From contig CAWKAZ010000007.1 of NCBI GenBank assembly GCA_963847715.1, positions 1-64,000 of the forward strand: a DNA stretch of 64,000 bases, in the 5' to 3' direction. Source of the DNA: Acidiflorens sp963847715. Lineage in GTDB: Bacteria; Acidobacteriota; Terriglobia; Terriglobales; Acidobacteriaceae. Under the pieces are notes generated by a model, which was given only the letters and a program-made list of their open reading frames with translations, had not been told where the DNA came from and made no database searches. A program made the translations under genes and the position numbers. Positions 7,112 through 17,529 of the stretch are shown one piece after another; the stretch's first letter is position 1, and the number at the start of each line of letters is the position of its first letter.

Positions 7112-9040
7112 TCAGAAATTGACGCGCTGGGATAGCTGCTGAAATCGTGGATCCGTATGAAGGCCGTTGAGTTCGGGATCCTCTTTCAGAAAGACCATGG
7201 ACGTGGATTTATCCTCATAAGCTTTTTGCAGCCAGGTCATGGCCTGATCATTCTCGCCAAGTCCAGCATGAACGAGCGCAATTGCATAGGCCGGCACATA
7301 CTTCGCAGTGCGGCCTTCCAGGTCCTGTAGAACCTCTCGGGCCTGCTTCGTGTTCCCGGAGATTGCATAGACGTGCCCGAGCGAACCCTCATAGCAGGCA
7401 TCGCCTCCGGAGAGGCTCACGGCCTGCTCCAGTTCGGAGATCGCCATTGCGTACAATTTCTTCTGCTCGTACGCTCTCCCCAGCCGATAGTGAGCGCGCG
7501 GAAAGGTGGGATCGATCTCGATGGCTTTTTTAAGGATTTCAATTGCCCGGTCGCCCTGGCCTGCCAGCGACAAGGTCCATCCCGCATTGCTGCCGATGAT
7601 CAGCGAGAGGGGATCGTCTTCCAAAGCGCGCTGCGCCTCTGCAACTGCTTCCGGATATCGCCCCATGGCCACCAGGTTTTCGCCGTACCAGGAATGGGCC
7701 ATGGCATAGTTGGGGTTGCTAGCCAGGGCGCGGTGAAATTCGTTGTTGGCAGCAACTGGATCCCAGTCGAAATAGAAGTTGATAAATCCCAACGTCGCAT
7801 GGGCTTCGGCAAGTCCGTCGTCCATTTCCAGAGCGCGCTTCGTGGCTTCCTTGGCGGCCGGGAAAGCCTCCTTTGGCGGGAGCACCGCATAAAGCCCTAG
7901 CGTGGCATAGGAATCCGCGATGCCGACATATGCTTCCGCAAACGTTGGATCGAGAGCAACGGCCTGACGGAAGTATTCGAGGCCCTTTTTCATTCCCTTG
8001 TCGGTTCGTTTATTCCAGAAATACTGGCCCTTCACGTAGGCTTCGTACGCGTCTGGTCTCTCGGTCGAGCGTTTGGTTAGCCGTCGAGTTTCTTCGCCGG
8101 TCAGTTTCAAGCTGATGGATTGGGCGACGCGCTCCGAAAGTGCGTCCTCCAGGGCAAAAATATTGGTGAATTCCCGGTCGAAGGTCTCACCCCAGAGTTG
8201 CACACCGTCGCGCACCCGGATGAGTTGTACGGTCAGACGAACGCGATCAGCTTGTCGTTGAATGCGTCCGTCGAGTACTGCTTCGACCCCTTGCTCCCGG
8301 CCGGCGGCCTGGGGGCTGACATCCTCTCCGGCATACTTTTGAATGGAACTCGTAGGTCGGACGATGATCTTCCCTGTGTTGCCGAGCCGGGTGATCAAAG
8401 CATCAGCCATTCCGAGTCCCAGGTATTCGTCGCCGCCCTTTGCGCCCAGGGTTCGGAACGGGAGAACGGCTAGCGATTGAATCGTCGTCGGACCTTGAGT
8501 TTGGAGAGTTCCACTCCCACGCCGGAGCACCACCCTGACCAAGACCAACAATGTGACCAAGACGAGCGCAGCTACCAGAATGCTCCAGCGGGGGAATTCC
8601 TTCGGAGGGGTGGTTGGCACAACCGCCGGGACCTGCTCCGGAACCGCGTTCTCTCCCCTGGTCGCTCGATGATCGTCCAGTCGAGGCCGGGCAAGCATAC
8701 TGTCCGATTCGTCCACTTCCCGGACATCGGCGACAAAACGATAACCACGGCCGGATATCGTCTCGATGTACTTGTGCAAGCCGCGATCGTCGTTCAAGGC
8801 CTTCCTGAGGAACGAAACCGTGACTGAAAGATTACCTTCCTCCACAATCGAGCCGCGCCACACGGCCCTCAGCAGTTCCTCCTTCTCGACCAGGTGTCCG
8901 CCTCTCTCCACCAGTGCAACCAGGAGGTCAAAGGCCTTGGGAGTCATGGGGATAGGCTGGCCGTCGCAGAGCAGGAGACGCTCTGGGGGGTTGAGCTGAA
9001 AGGGCCCGAACTCGTAGAGATGCTTGACTGGAGTTGCCAT
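7112..9040 (-). CDS. Membrane-bound winged-helix transcriptional regulator with TPR sensor domain
   Basis: Of 642 residues, the first ~105 form an OmpR/CadC-type winged helix (FGPFQLNPPERLLL through the recognition part to GRGYRFVADV). A single transmembrane helix follows (SILVAALVLVTLLVLVRVVL). Then comes a FlgO-like segment (LAVLPFRTLGAKGGDEYLGLG) and a C-terminal array of TPR repeats from about residue 330. Such CadC-like proteins bind DNA from the membrane while sensing through the outer part, and are abundant in Acidobacteriota. It is divergent from the TonB receptor gene across about 290 bp, so control of the receptor and downstream catabolic genes is a reasonable inference. Confidence 0.87.
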   Translation of the reverse strand: MATPVKHLYEFGPFQLNPPERLLLCDGQPIPMTPKAFDLLVALVERGGHLVEKEELLRAVWRGSIVEEGNLSVTVSFLRKALNDDRGLHKYIETISGRGYRFVADVREVDESDSMLARPRLDDHRATRGENAVPEQVPAVVPTTPPKEFPRWSILVAALVLVTLLVLVRVVLRRGSGTLQTQGPTTIQSLAVLPFRTLGAKGGDEYLGLGMADALITRLGNTGKIIVRPTSSIQKYAGEDVSPQAAGREQGVEAVLDGRIQRQADRVRLTVQLIRVRDGVQLWGETFDREFTNIFALEDALSERVAQSISLKLTGEETRRLTKRSTERPDAYEAYVKGQYFWNKRTDKGMKKGLEYFRQAVALDPTFAEAYVGIADSYATLGLYAVLPPKEAFPAAKEATKRALEMDDGLAEAHATLGFINFYFDWDPVAANNEFHRALASNPNYAMAHSWYGENLVAMGRYPEAVAEAQRALEDDPLSLIIGSNAGWTLSLAGQGDRAIEILKKAIEIDPTFPRAHYRLGRAYEQKKLYAMAISELEQAVSLSGGDACYEGSLGHVYAISGNTKQAREVLQDLEGRTAKYVPAYAIALVHAGLGENDQAMTWLQKAYEDKSTSMVFLKEDPELNGLHTDPRFQQLSQRVNF

Positions 9041-9327
9041 TACTATCGAAAAAGGAAATTCTTAAGATTTCTTTTGGCGATTCCACAAGACTTTCTGCCG
9101 CCAGAACCTCTAGGGTTCCTGCCGCAGCACCTTGGAAACGACGAAAGCCCCTGGGCAAAAGATTATAGCTCACTTGCAGTCTGGCAAAAAACAGCAAACC
9201 AGACGCGCAAATCCCAGGGACCGGTGTGGACGAAATTTGAGCGTTGGTGGCGGCAGAGAATTTGGATACACCCAGCTAAGGCAGTTGTTGGTTTGCAACC
9301 ATCCTTGTGGTGGTTTCTGGATTTGCC
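9041..9327. promoter_or_regulatory. Divergent promoter region between regulator and TonB receptor
   Basis: This non-coding stretch separates two divergent genes and must hold both promoters. I could not assign -35/-10 boxes or an operator with confidence. Confidence 0.4.
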
Positions 9328-12300
9328 ATGAAGCAAAACCGAGGGGGTATTGTCGTGCGCAATCGAAGTTGGGAAAATCTCGCCAGTGCGTTTGTTCCAC
9401 TCCTGGCCATCGTCCTCTTTGCAATTCTGCCCTTGCCCGCCGATGCCCAGGTCTCCGGCGCGACCCTCTCTGGCACGGTGACTGATTCTAGCGGCGCGAT
9501 CATCCCCAACGTTCAAGTCGCGATCAAGAACCAAAGCACGGGGGAGGCCCGGTCTGTAACCGTTGACTCTGCGGGCTTTTACTCTGCGCCCAACCTGTTG
9601 CCGGGTAAGTACGAAATCACCGTGTCCGCTCCCGGATTTGCTACCTCGGTACAGAGCGGCATCACCTTGACGGTCGGCGCTCAACAACTGCTCAACTTCA
9701 AGATGCAGGTCGGCCAGGTGAATCAGAAAATTGAAGTGACGGACGTGGCCCCGTCCGTGCAGTTGGCCTCGTCCACAATTGGCGGCTTTGTGGGCCAGGA
9801 CGCTGTCGTGCAACTTCCGTTGAATGGACGCGATTGGACTTCCCTGGCCACTCTGCAGCCCGGCGTCGATTCGGTGGGGTCCATTCAAGCGAGCACGGGC
9901 GGGCCGGATCGTCCGCGCCGTGGCTACGGCGCGCAAATGACCATCTCCGGTTCGCGGCCCACCCAAAACAATTACCGCATCGACGGCATCAGCGTGAACG
10001 ATTATACAAATGGCAGCCCTGGCAGCGTGGAAGGCTCGACATTAGGAGCCGAGGCGGTGCAGGAGTTTTCCGTACTGACCAGCGACTATTCCGCGGATTA
10101 TGGGCGCACCTCCGGAGGAGTAATCAACGCCCTCACCAAGTCCGGCACCAACAAATTCCACGGCGACGTCTACGAATTCCTTCGCAATAGCGCCCTGGAC
10201 GCTAAGAATTACTTTGATCAAGGCGGAGGCCCACTGGCATTCCGTCGGAATCAGTTCGGAGCGTCTCTGGGTGGTCCGATTGTCAAGAACCGCACATTCT
10301 TCTTCGGGGATTACGAAGGATTGCGCCAGACGCAAGGCATTACATCTGTGGTGCCGGTTCCGTCCGCTGCGGTGCGACAAGGCACACTCTGTTCTCAGCC
10401 CCAAGGGAATCCTCCTCCTTGCTCGACGCACCAGGTTACGGGCGCTGCCAATCCAGATCCAACCACTGGCATCGATCAGGCGGTCTTGCCTTTCTTGGGG
10501 TTATGGGGGCCTGCTAATCCAACCTTGGGATTCCTCAACAACGGGGATGTAGGCTTTTACTCTTTTGGAGCTCCGCATCTAACATCCGAGAACTTCGGAA
10601 CGGTCCGTGTCGATCACAGATTTTCAGACAGCGACAGCATGTTTGGCACCTACCAGTATGACTCGGCCACGGCCACGCAGCCGGACCCGGCAAACGATGT
10701 GCTCGTTGGGAACTCAACCGGCAGAACCTACGTTGCACTCGAAGAGACCCACATCTTCAGTTCACGCCTGCTCAACTCCGCTCGCTTCGGATTCAACCGC
10801 TCGTTGCACACGACACAGGCTTTGTCGGCGATTAATCCGCTGGCTAAAGATCCCAGTTTGGGTGCTATCGCCGGTGCGGATAATCCCCAAATCGACGTCG
10901 CGGGTTACGTGTCTGCTCAAGCTGGTCTGAACCAGATTGAGCACATCAACTTTTACGGAAATTCGTTCCAGGGTTACGATGACGTTTTCTGGACACGCGG
11001 CATTCACAGTTTGAAACTCGGCGTTGCCGTGGAACGGGTCCAGCTCAATGCCTACAACCCTGCTCCATTTCCTGAAATCGCGTTCAACTCACTGGCCGAC
11101 CCCGCAGCCACCGGTTTCCTGACCAACAATCCATTGTTCATCGCTGCGCCGCTCCCCAGTGCGCCGTTTCTGCATTTTGGTTTTCGATCCACGATCTTCG
11201 GCGGATATTTTCAAGATGATCTAAGACTTCGCCCGACTCTGACGTTGAATCTGGGATTACGCTACGAGATGTCGACGGTTCCGGCGGAAGCCCGCGGTCA
11301 CCTATCGGCATTGGCTAGCCCGTTTAATCAGACCTTTCAGAACACCGTCATCGGTTCCACGGTTTTTAAGAATCCGACGCGGCGTAACTTCGAGCCCCGA
11401 CTCGGTTTTGCGTGGGACCCGTTTGGAAATGGTAAGAGTTCAGTGCGCGGCGGCTTTGCCGTTTTCGACATCCTGCCCCTTCCCTACCTGCTAGGGCAGT
11501 TTGCGACCAATGCCGCGCCTTTCACTGAGAACAGCCAGGTGAACGTGCTGACTCCCGGTTCGTTCCTGATCCCCGCCTTTAATACCCTCGTGACCAACGG
11601 TACGAACGGGATTGGCCTGCGTATTCCATATATTCAGCCGAATCCCAAGCGCAGCTACGTGATGCAGTGGAACGTCAGCATTCAGCGCGAGTTGGCCCCG
11701 AATCTCACAGGAATGGTCGCGTACGTGGGGTCTCGCGGAGTGCACATGATCTTCAGGGCCGACGATATCAACACGGTGCTGCCGATCAATGGCACCACGC
11801 CACCTTACATCTGGCCGTTGGCATCGTCCCCCACAGCACAACAAATCAGCCCGCAAATCGGGCGTATGGATACACTGCAATGGAACAACGATTCCTACTT
11901 CCACGGCCTCGAAGCGCAAATCAAGAAAGCGATGAGCCATGGCCTGCAGGTGGAAGGCAGTTATACCTGGAGCCGGGCTATTGATGGTGGAGACGGTTCT
12001 ATCGCCAGCGATTCGTTCCAAAGCTCAATCCCAAGTCTTCTCTACTTTCTTCCAAAGTACCGGCGATCCGCATCCGATTTCCAGGTCACGCACAACCTGA
12101 CAATCAACTACCTGTGGCAGATTCCGACTTCGAACTCACTCGCAGGGCCTGCGGCGTGGGTCGCAAAGGGATGGCAGGTAGGTGGTATTGCGCAGATTAG
12201 AAGTGGTTTGCCCTTTACTCCCCTGATCGGCGGCGACCCCCTTGGACTGAGAAATTCTTCTCCGTTTGCCTATCCTGATTACCTAAAAGGAGCAAAGGGC

Positions 12301-12744
12301 TGTTCCTCTCCTGTCCATCCACGCGACGGAGGCGGTTACATCAACATTAACTGCTTTGCTTTGCCAACGCTGCCGATTGCGCAGGCGGCTCTGTGCGATC
12401 AAACCATTTTCACCAACCCGGCTGCTCCCCCTCCGTCGGGTACTGTCTACTGTCCCAACCGGCTGGGTACGGGGGGCAGAAATGAAGTGTATGGGCCGGG
12501 TCTGGTCAACTTCGACTTTTCCGCAACGAAAGACACTAAGATTCGAGAAAATTTGAGCCTACAGTTCCGCGCGGAGGTTTTTAACATATTCAATCGCGCG
12601 AACTTCAATCCTCCACTGGCCAACAATACGATCTTTAACGCCGACGGCAGTCAGAATGGCGCGGGCAATGGAACAGCGGCACCTCTCGATTCCACTTCGA
12701 CCAGCAGCCGTCAAATTCAGTTCGCGTTGAAGCTTATTTTCTGA
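9328..12744 (+). CDS. TonB-dependent receptor, Oar-like, with carboxypeptidase-regulatory N-domain
   Basis: This outer-membrane protein has a signal peptide (FVPLLAIVLFAILPLPADA), an Ig-like carboxypeptidase regulatory domain (ATLSGTVTDSSGAIIPNVQV, then PGKYEITVSAPGF), a plug domain (LPLNGRDW, YRIDGISVND, SADYGRTSGGVINALTKSG) and a long beta-barrel ending in the aromatic-terminated strand RQIQFALKLIF. Length (~1,140 residues) is typical of acidobacterial Oar-like receptors. They import bulky substrates using energy from TonB-ExbBD; the ligand is not predictable. An alternative start lies at 9307. It stands first in a same-strand run reaching 20488, which suggests it brings in the cluster's substrate. 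Confidence 0.92.
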   Translation: MKQNRGGIVVRNRSWENLASAFVPLLAIVLFAILPLPADAQVSGATLSGTVTDSSGAIIPNVQVAIKNQSTGEARSVTVDSAGFYSAPNLLPGKYEITVSAPGFATSVQSGITLTVGAQQLLNFKMQVGQVNQKIEVTDVAPSVQLASSTIGGFVGQDAVVQLPLNGRDWTSLATLQPGVDSVGSIQASTGGPDRPRRGYGAQMTISGSRPTQNNYRIDGISVNDYTNGSPGSVEGSTLGAEAVQEFSVLTSDYSADYGRTSGGVINALTKSGTNKFHGDVYEFLRNSALDAKNYFDQGGGPLAFRRNQFGASLGGPIVKNRTFFFGDYEGLRQTQGITSVVPVPSAAVRQGTLCSQPQGNPPPCSTHQVTGAANPDPTTGIDQAVLPFLGLWGPANPTLGFLNNGDVGFYSFGAPHLTSENFGTVRVDHRFSDSDSMFGTYQYDSATATQPDPANDVLVGNSTGRTYVALEETHIFSSRLLNSARFGFNRSLHTTQALSAINPLAKDPSLGAIAGADNPQIDVAGYVSAQAGLNQIEHINFYGNSFQGYDDVFWTRGIHSLKLGVAVERVQLNAYNPAPFPEIAFNSLADPAATGFLTNNPLFIAAPLPSAPFLHFGFRSTIFGGYFQDDLRLRPTLTLNLGLRYEMSTVPAEARGHLSALASPFNQTFQNTVIGSTVFKNPTRRNFEPRLGFAWDPFGNGKSSVRGGFAVFDILPLPYLLGQFATNAAPFTENSQVNVLTPGSFLIPAFNTLVTNGTNGIGLRIPYIQPNPKRSYVMQWNVSIQRELAPNLTGMVAYVGSRGVHMIFRADDINTVLPINGTTPPYIWPLASSPTAQQISPQIGRMDTLQWNNDSYFHGLEAQIKKAMSHGLQVEGSYTWSRAIDGGDGSIASDSFQSSIPSLLYFLPKYRRSASDFQVTHNLTINYLWQIPTSNSLAGPAAWVAKGWQVGGIAQIRSGLPFTPLIGGDPLGLRNSSPFAYPDYLKGAKGCSSPVHPRDGGGYININCFALPTLPIAQAALCDQTIFTNPAAPPPSGTVYCPNRLGTGGRNEVYGPGLVNFDFSATKDTKIRENLSLQFRAEVFNIFNRANFNPPLANNTIFNADGSQNGAGNGTAAPLDSTSTSSRQIQFALKLIF

Positions 12745-12867
12745 TCGCGCAATCGCAATCGAGGGTGGCGGAAACGCTACTGCCAAGCCACCCGGATCGC
12801 TTCCCGATCCTAACCACCGCCAGACGCGTCGGCGCTTAGTCCGATGCCAAGCCGTAGGAGTATAGAA

Positions 12868-14361
12868 ATGTCGACAGCTTCGGATGTGAAGCCAGTACCG
12901 TTCCTCATCGACGGGGAATGGATCGCGGACACATCGTCTTATATAACGCACGTGAACCCAGCCACGGGGGAAGTCAACTACCAGGTTTGTGCCGGCACTG
13001 AAGCCCACATCGACGCGGCAGTCAACTCTGCCCACCAGGCTGCCCGCAAACCCACATGGCGCAACATGCTGCCGCACGTTCGGGCGCAAATACTAAATAA
13101 GATCGCGGATCTGATGATTGAGCGTTCCGATCTGCTCGCTCGGTGTCAGATGCTCGAGAACGGCAAAGTATGGAAGGAGTGCAAAAACCAGGTTATCAAT
13201 GGCGCGGCCACTTTCCGTTTCTGCGCCGCAGCCATCGAGACCCTCGGCTCTGAAATTACACCTCCTCGCGGAAACTATCTGAGCATGACGGTTTACGAGC
13301 CGTGGGGAGTCGTCGCGGCGATTACTCCCTGGAACTCGCCGATTACCCTGACCTGCAACAAGATCGCAGCGGCATTGGCTGCCGGGAATGGCGTTGTCCT
13401 CAAGCCATCTTCCTATACGCCGACTTCCGGAATCGAGTTGGGACGGATCGCGCTTGACGCCGGCGTGCCGCCCGGTGTGTTGAACGTCGTACCAGGCCCA
13501 GGAGGCAGGATTGGCGACGCCCTCGTCTCCCATCCTCTGGTGCGGATGGTTTCGTTTACCGGCGGAACTGAAGTCGGACGAAGGATCTCCGAACTGGCCG
13601 GCAAGAAAATCATCCCGGCGGTGCTGGAACTCGGAGGTAAGTCACCCCACATCATTTTTGCGGATGCGAACTTGAAGGCAGCCGCAGACGCCGCGACGGT
13701 CGCCATCTTCGAAGGAACCGGTCAATCTTGTACGGCGGGCTCGCGTTTGTTCGTGGAGCGTAAGGTCTACGACGAAATGCTTTCCATGATCATCGAAAGA
13801 GCCCGCGCTCTGCGCGTTGATTTACCCGACGCCCCGAATGCACAGCTCGGTCCGAGCGCGAGTTTTGCGCAACGAGACTTCATTGAAAAGATCGTGGATG
13901 GCGCCCGCAAGGAAGGCGCCGAGATCTTGATCGGAGGCAGTCGGCCATCCGATCAGCATTTGACCAAGGGCGCGTTCTATCTGCCTACCATCGTTACCGG
14001 CATCACCAACAAATCCAACATCGCCCAGCAGGAGATTTTTGGTCCCGTGCTGTGCGCCATGCCCTTCGATAACGAGGACGACCTCATCCAGCAGGCCAAT
14101 GACACAGCCTATGGTCTAGCTTCCGGTATCTGGACGGCCGACTACAGGCGCGCGTGGCGCGTGGCACGAGCATTGGAAGCAGGCATGGTGTGGATCAACA
14201 CGTACAAGCAGTTCTCTACGGCTGCTCCCTTTGGCGGATTCAAGGATAGCGGCCTCGGTCGCGAAAAGGGCTTGCAGGGGATCAGAACTTACCAGCAGGT
14301 GAAGACCATGTTCTGGAGTATGTCCGATACCTTCGATGGCGGCTTCAGCATCGCGAAGTGA
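12868..14361 (+). CDS. NAD(P)-dependent aldehyde dehydrogenase
   Basis: The enzyme oxidises an aldehyde to the carboxylic acid in the cytoplasm. Both catalytic residues are in place: E254 in VLELGGKSP and C288 in EGTGQSCTAGS; the cofactor region has TPWNSP and KPSSYTP, and VSFTGGTEVG is intact. Length is 497 residues from the ATG at 12868, which follows TAGGAG; a start 24 bases earlier is also in frame. The gene is 15 bp ahead of the ThDP enzyme, so an aldehyde made by decarboxylation could pass directly to it, as in mandelate-type pathways. Substrate is unknown. Confidence 0.9.
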   Translation: MSTASDVKPVPFLIDGEWIADTSSYITHVNPATGEVNYQVCAGTEAHIDAAVNSAHQAARKPTWRNMLPHVRAQILNKIADLMIERSDLLARCQMLENGKVWKECKNQVINGAATFRFCAAAIETLGSEITPPRGNYLSMTVYEPWGVVAAITPWNSPITLTCNKIAAALAAGNGVVLKPSSYTPTSGIELGRIALDAGVPPGVLNVVPGPGGRIGDALVSHPLVRMVSFTGGTEVGRRISELAGKKIIPAVLELGGKSPHIIFADANLKAAADAATVAIFEGTGQSCTAGSRLFVERKVYDEMLSMIIERARALRVDLPDAPNAQLGPSASFAQRDFIEKIVDGARKEGAEILIGGSRPSDQHLTKGAFYLPTIVTGITNKSNIAQQEIFGPVLCAMPFDNEDDLIQQANDTAYGLASGIWTADYRRAWRVARALEAGMVWINTYKQFSTAAPFGGFKDSGLGREKGLQGIRTYQQVKTMFWSMSDTFDGGFSIAK

Positions 14362-14376
14362 TTTCAGAGGAGTTGC

Positions 14377-16188
14377 ATGCCTGACAACAAACTACAACCG
14401 GCGAGCGTGAAGCCGGCTTCAAAGGGAGCCGAATACATCGCGGACTTCTTGGTCCAGCAGAAGGTCCCCTATGTATTCGGCGTTTGCGGTCATGGCATCC
14501 TTGGGTTGCTTGACGGTTTGTTCGACCGGCAAGAGGAAATCAAGACGATTTCCGTGCACCACGAATCCGCGGCGGGATTCATGGCGGAGGCTTATTTCCG
14601 GATCACGCAAAAACCGGTCGCCACCTACACCTCTTGTGGACCGGGTTCAGCCAATCTGATCCTCGCCATCGCAGCAGCATTCGCGGATTCCTCCGCCATG
14701 CTGAACATCACTGGGAACGTCCCGACCGGGCAGTGGAACCGTGGTCCGTTTCAGGAGACGGGGAAATACTTTCAAGGGGACTTTGTGAATGTCCTCCGCC
14801 CCTACGTCAAGCGCAGCTTTCAGCCAACCCGTCCGGATATGCTACCTCTCGCTCTGCGTCAGGCTTTTGCGCTGATGACCAATGGCCGACCTGGTCCGGT
14901 GCATCTCGATGTGCCCCTCAACGTGTTCGTGGAGCAAGTCGACGAGAACGCTGCGAAATTCGACAAGCAGTGGCCCGCGGCGGATTGGACTCGTCCCGCA
15001 GCCGATCCCGCAGCCGTGGATGAGGCAATGCGGCTCCTCCAGCATGCCGAGCGTCCTGTAATTGTCGCAGGGCACGGTGTCGAACTTAGCGGCGCGGAGC
15101 CGGAACTGCTGATGTTGGCCGAAGCCTTTCGCATTCCGGTAGCGACTACGCCGTTTGGCAAGGGAGTGATTGATCCCCGCCACGCTCTGAGTCTAGGGCC
15201 GACCGGACGTAACGGGTCTTACATGGCGAATGCCGCTTGCCGAAACGCCGACGTGATTCTGGCCCTTGGGACTCGATTTGATGATCGGGCGACAAGCGCA
15301 TGGCTCCCCGGCTTTACCTACAACATCCCACCGAGCAAGCTGATTCATGTCGACATCGACGCCACTGAGATCGGCAGGAATTTTCGACCCGAAATCGGAA
15401 TCATCGGCGACGCCAAACTTTTCTTGCAGCAGCTTCTCGCTGCGCGCCGTCTCGATCCCAATCTCAGTCGCAATGCCTGGCTCGAGCGGATTGCTGGATG
15501 GCGAAAGCGATGGGAGGCCGCGACGATCTCCCCGCGCACCTCGGACGCGATTCCGATTCGTCCAGAGCGCGCCGTAGCCGACTTGCGCAAGGTTGTGCCC
15601 GCCGACGGCATTGTTCTCGCGGACGTCGGCATCCACCACAACTGGCTGGTCGCCGAGTATGAGGCCTGGAAGACTCGCACCTTCCTCCAAACCTGGGGGT
15701 TTGCCTCGATGGGCTTCGCTGTGGCCGGTGCGCTCGGCGCAAAACTGGCGGCGCCGCACCAACCCGTCGTCTCTCTCTGCGGAGACGGTGCCTTCATGAT
15801 GAATGCGAGTGCCGTGCTTACCGCAGTGGAATATGACATCCCGGTGGTGTGGCTAGTTTGGAATAACTTTGGTTACTGCGCGATTCGCGACCAGCAGCGC
15901 GGCTACTTTGGCAACAATCGCGAGCTGGCGACTAGCTTCACCGATGCGCGTGGAAATCTGTTTTCTGCTGACTACGCCATGATGGCCCGATCAATGGGCG
16001 CCGTGGGGCAAACTGTTGAGAAGCCCTCCGACCTGGCCCCACAGCTTGAAGCGGCCATCTCATCGGGCAAGCCCACGGTTCTCGATGTTCGTATCGACCG
16101 CGAAGTCCGCCCACTTGCGACCGGAAGCTGGGATTTACCGCCCATACCTCATCCCATGCCAAATTTTGGGTGGGGCGAAGACGAATGA
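14377..16188 (+). CDS. Thiamine diphosphate-dependent enzyme, acetolactate synthase/2-oxoacid decarboxylase family
   Basis: The 603-residue protein has the three-domain ThDP architecture: N-terminal pyrimidine-binding domain with catalytic Glu E63 (HHESAAGFMAEA), a central domain, and the C-terminal diphosphate-binding motif GDG at 469-471 ending in NN at 496-497. It could be a carboligase or a 2-oxoacid decarboxylase. No small regulatory subunit gene (ilvN) is adjacent and its neighbours are catabolic, which argues against branched-chain synthesis. The gene follows the aldehyde dehydrogenase by 15 bp with GAGGAG upstream, and its stop overlaps the MFS start as ATGA. Exact reaction is unassigned. 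Confidence 0.85.
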   Translation: MPDNKLQPASVKPASKGAEYIADFLVQQKVPYVFGVCGHGILGLLDGLFDRQEEIKTISVHHESAAGFMAEAYFRITQKPVATYTSCGPGSANLILAIAAAFADSSAMLNITGNVPTGQWNRGPFQETGKYFQGDFVNVLRPYVKRSFQPTRPDMLPLALRQAFALMTNGRPGPVHLDVPLNVFVEQVDENAAKFDKQWPAADWTRPAADPAAVDEAMRLLQHAERPVIVAGHGVELSGAEPELLMLAEAFRIPVATTPFGKGVIDPRHALSLGPTGRNGSYMANAACRNADVILALGTRFDDRATSAWLPGFTYNIPPSKLIHVDIDATEIGRNFRPEIGIIGDAKLFLQQLLAARRLDPNLSRNAWLERIAGWRKRWEAATISPRTSDAIPIRPERAVADLRKVVPADGIVLADVGIHHNWLVAEYEAWKTRTFLQTWGFASMGFAVAGALGAKLAAPHQPVVSLCGDGAFMMNASAVLTAVEYDIPVVWLVWNNFGYCAIRDQQRGYFGNNRELATSFTDARGNLFSADYAMMARSMGAVGQTVEKPSDLAPQLEAAISSGKPTVLDVRIDREVRPLATGSWDLPPIPHPMPNFGWGEDE

Positions 16189-17525
16189 CAACCGGACCAA
16201 TCACTGGCCTTGCGACGTCAACAGCAACGCCGTCCGCAATCGTCAAGATTGGTTCTCTGTGGACGAGCAAACGCTTCTACATCGCAGCATTGCTTTTCCT
16301 CAATCTATTTATCAACTTCATGCACCGCATCAATCTGTCAGTCGCCGCACCGGCGATCGCGAAGGATTTTGGGTGGGACGCCGGGAAAATGGGGCTGCTT
16401 TTTTCTTCGTACCAGTGGACCTATTGTCTCTTTCTATTGCTCTGGGGTTGGATGTCCGACCGGCTTGGAACGCGCTGGGTTAACGGGTTGTCGGTGACTC
16501 TCTGGTCAATCGCCGGCATGCTGACCGGCGTCGCCACGACTTTTGGCGGCATGTTGGCGACTCGATTGGCCCTTGGAGCTGGCGAGGCAGCTTCCTTCCC
16601 AACTGCGGGGAAGGTGGTCAGGCAATGGTTCCCGCCGCGTGAACGAGGGCTCGCGACCGCGATCTTCAACGCCGGCACCTTCGCGGGACCAGCATTCTCC
16701 GCACCCCTGGTGGCGTGGCTATTGCTGAAAGAAGGTTGGCGGGTCTCGTTCATGATGACTGGATCGCTGGGCTTCGTGTGGGTGGCGTTGTGGCTGACAT
16801 TCTTTAGAACCCCGTCCGCCTGCACCTGGCTACCCGCTGAAGAGCGTGAGTACATTCTTGCCGAAACGGACTCACAGTCGAACACGGCACCTCCACCAAA
16901 GGGCACCTTGTTTCGCCTCATGGGGCGAAGAACCATGTGGGGTCTCTTCCTGACCCAGGGGTGCTGCGCCTACACGATGCTCCTTTTTCTCTTCTGGCTG
17001 CCGTCTTACCTGGTCCAATCTCGCCACATGTCGCTGACGAAAGCGAGTTGGTTCACTTCGGTGCCCTACGTCGTAGCGGTGGGATTGGGACTGCTCATTG
17101 GGAAATTGAGTGACAGCATCCTCACCCCCGACGCGATCAAACAAGGTAAACGTCGGACATTGCTGATCGTCTTCATCCTGTTATCGGGCGTCGTACTGCT
17201 GACCAACGTGGCCAGTAACGAATATGTTCTTTTGTTTCTAGTTTCAATTTCCTTGACCTGCATTTCCAGTGCGCTCTCGCTGAATATCGCCCTGACCAAT
17301 GATCTGGTGTGGAATCCAGAGATCGTGGGTACCGCAACTGCTTTCCTGATCCTGGGCGGCAACATCTTCGGATCGTTCGTCCCCGTCGCTACCGGATACA
17401 TCGTGAAATGGACGGGCAGCTTTGATCTCGCTTTTTACCTAGCTGGACTTCTGTTGTTCGTGGCCGCGCTGATTAGCTTCACGATGACACGCGTACCACT
17501 CCGTTTGGACGAACTTGCTGTGTGA
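16185..17525 (+). CDS. MFS transporter, anion:cation symporter (ACS) family
   Basis: About 12 transmembrane helices are predicted in 446 residues. The first helix region (FLNLFINFMHRINLSVAAPAI) and the GWMSDRLGTRW loop resemble the hexuronate/galactonate/tartrate carriers of the anion:cation symporter group, which import organic acids with protons. The ATG at 16185 overlaps the upstream stop (ATGA), indicating translational coupling; an ATG five codons earlier is less likely. Together with the C4-dicarboxylate-type carrier at 18064 it points to a carboxylated substrate. Confidence 0.87.
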   Translation: MTTGPITGLATSTATPSAIVKIGSLWTSKRFYIAALLFLNLFINFMHRINLSVAAPAIAKDFGWDAGKMGLLFSSYQWTYCLFLLLWGWMSDRLGTRWVNGLSVTLWSIAGMLTGVATTFGGMLATRLALGAGEAASFPTAGKVVRQWFPPRERGLATAIFNAGTFAGPAFSAPLVAWLLLKEGWRVSFMMTGSLGFVWVALWLTFFRTPSACTWLPAEEREYILAETDSQSNTAPPPKGTLFRLMGRRTMWGLFLTQGCCAYTMLLFLFWLPSYLVQSRHMSLTKASWFTSVPYVVAVGLGLLIGKLSDSILTPDAIKQGKRRTLLIVFILLSGVVLLTNVASNEYVLLFLVSISLTCISSALSLNIALTNDLVWNPEIVGTATAFLILGGNIFGSFVPVATGYIVKWTGSFDLAFYLAGLLLFVAALISFTMTRVPLRLDELAV

Positions 17526-17529
17526 CCTT

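Noticed and set aside
9163..9966. 267-codon minus-strand frame opposite the TonB receptor
   Set aside because: Antisense shadow of the receptor coding region with no protein-like pattern.
14377..16188. Biosynthetic acetolactate synthase large subunit (ilvB)
   Set aside because: No ilvN or ilvC adjacent and all neighbours are catabolic or transport genes; kept as a general ThDP enzyme.
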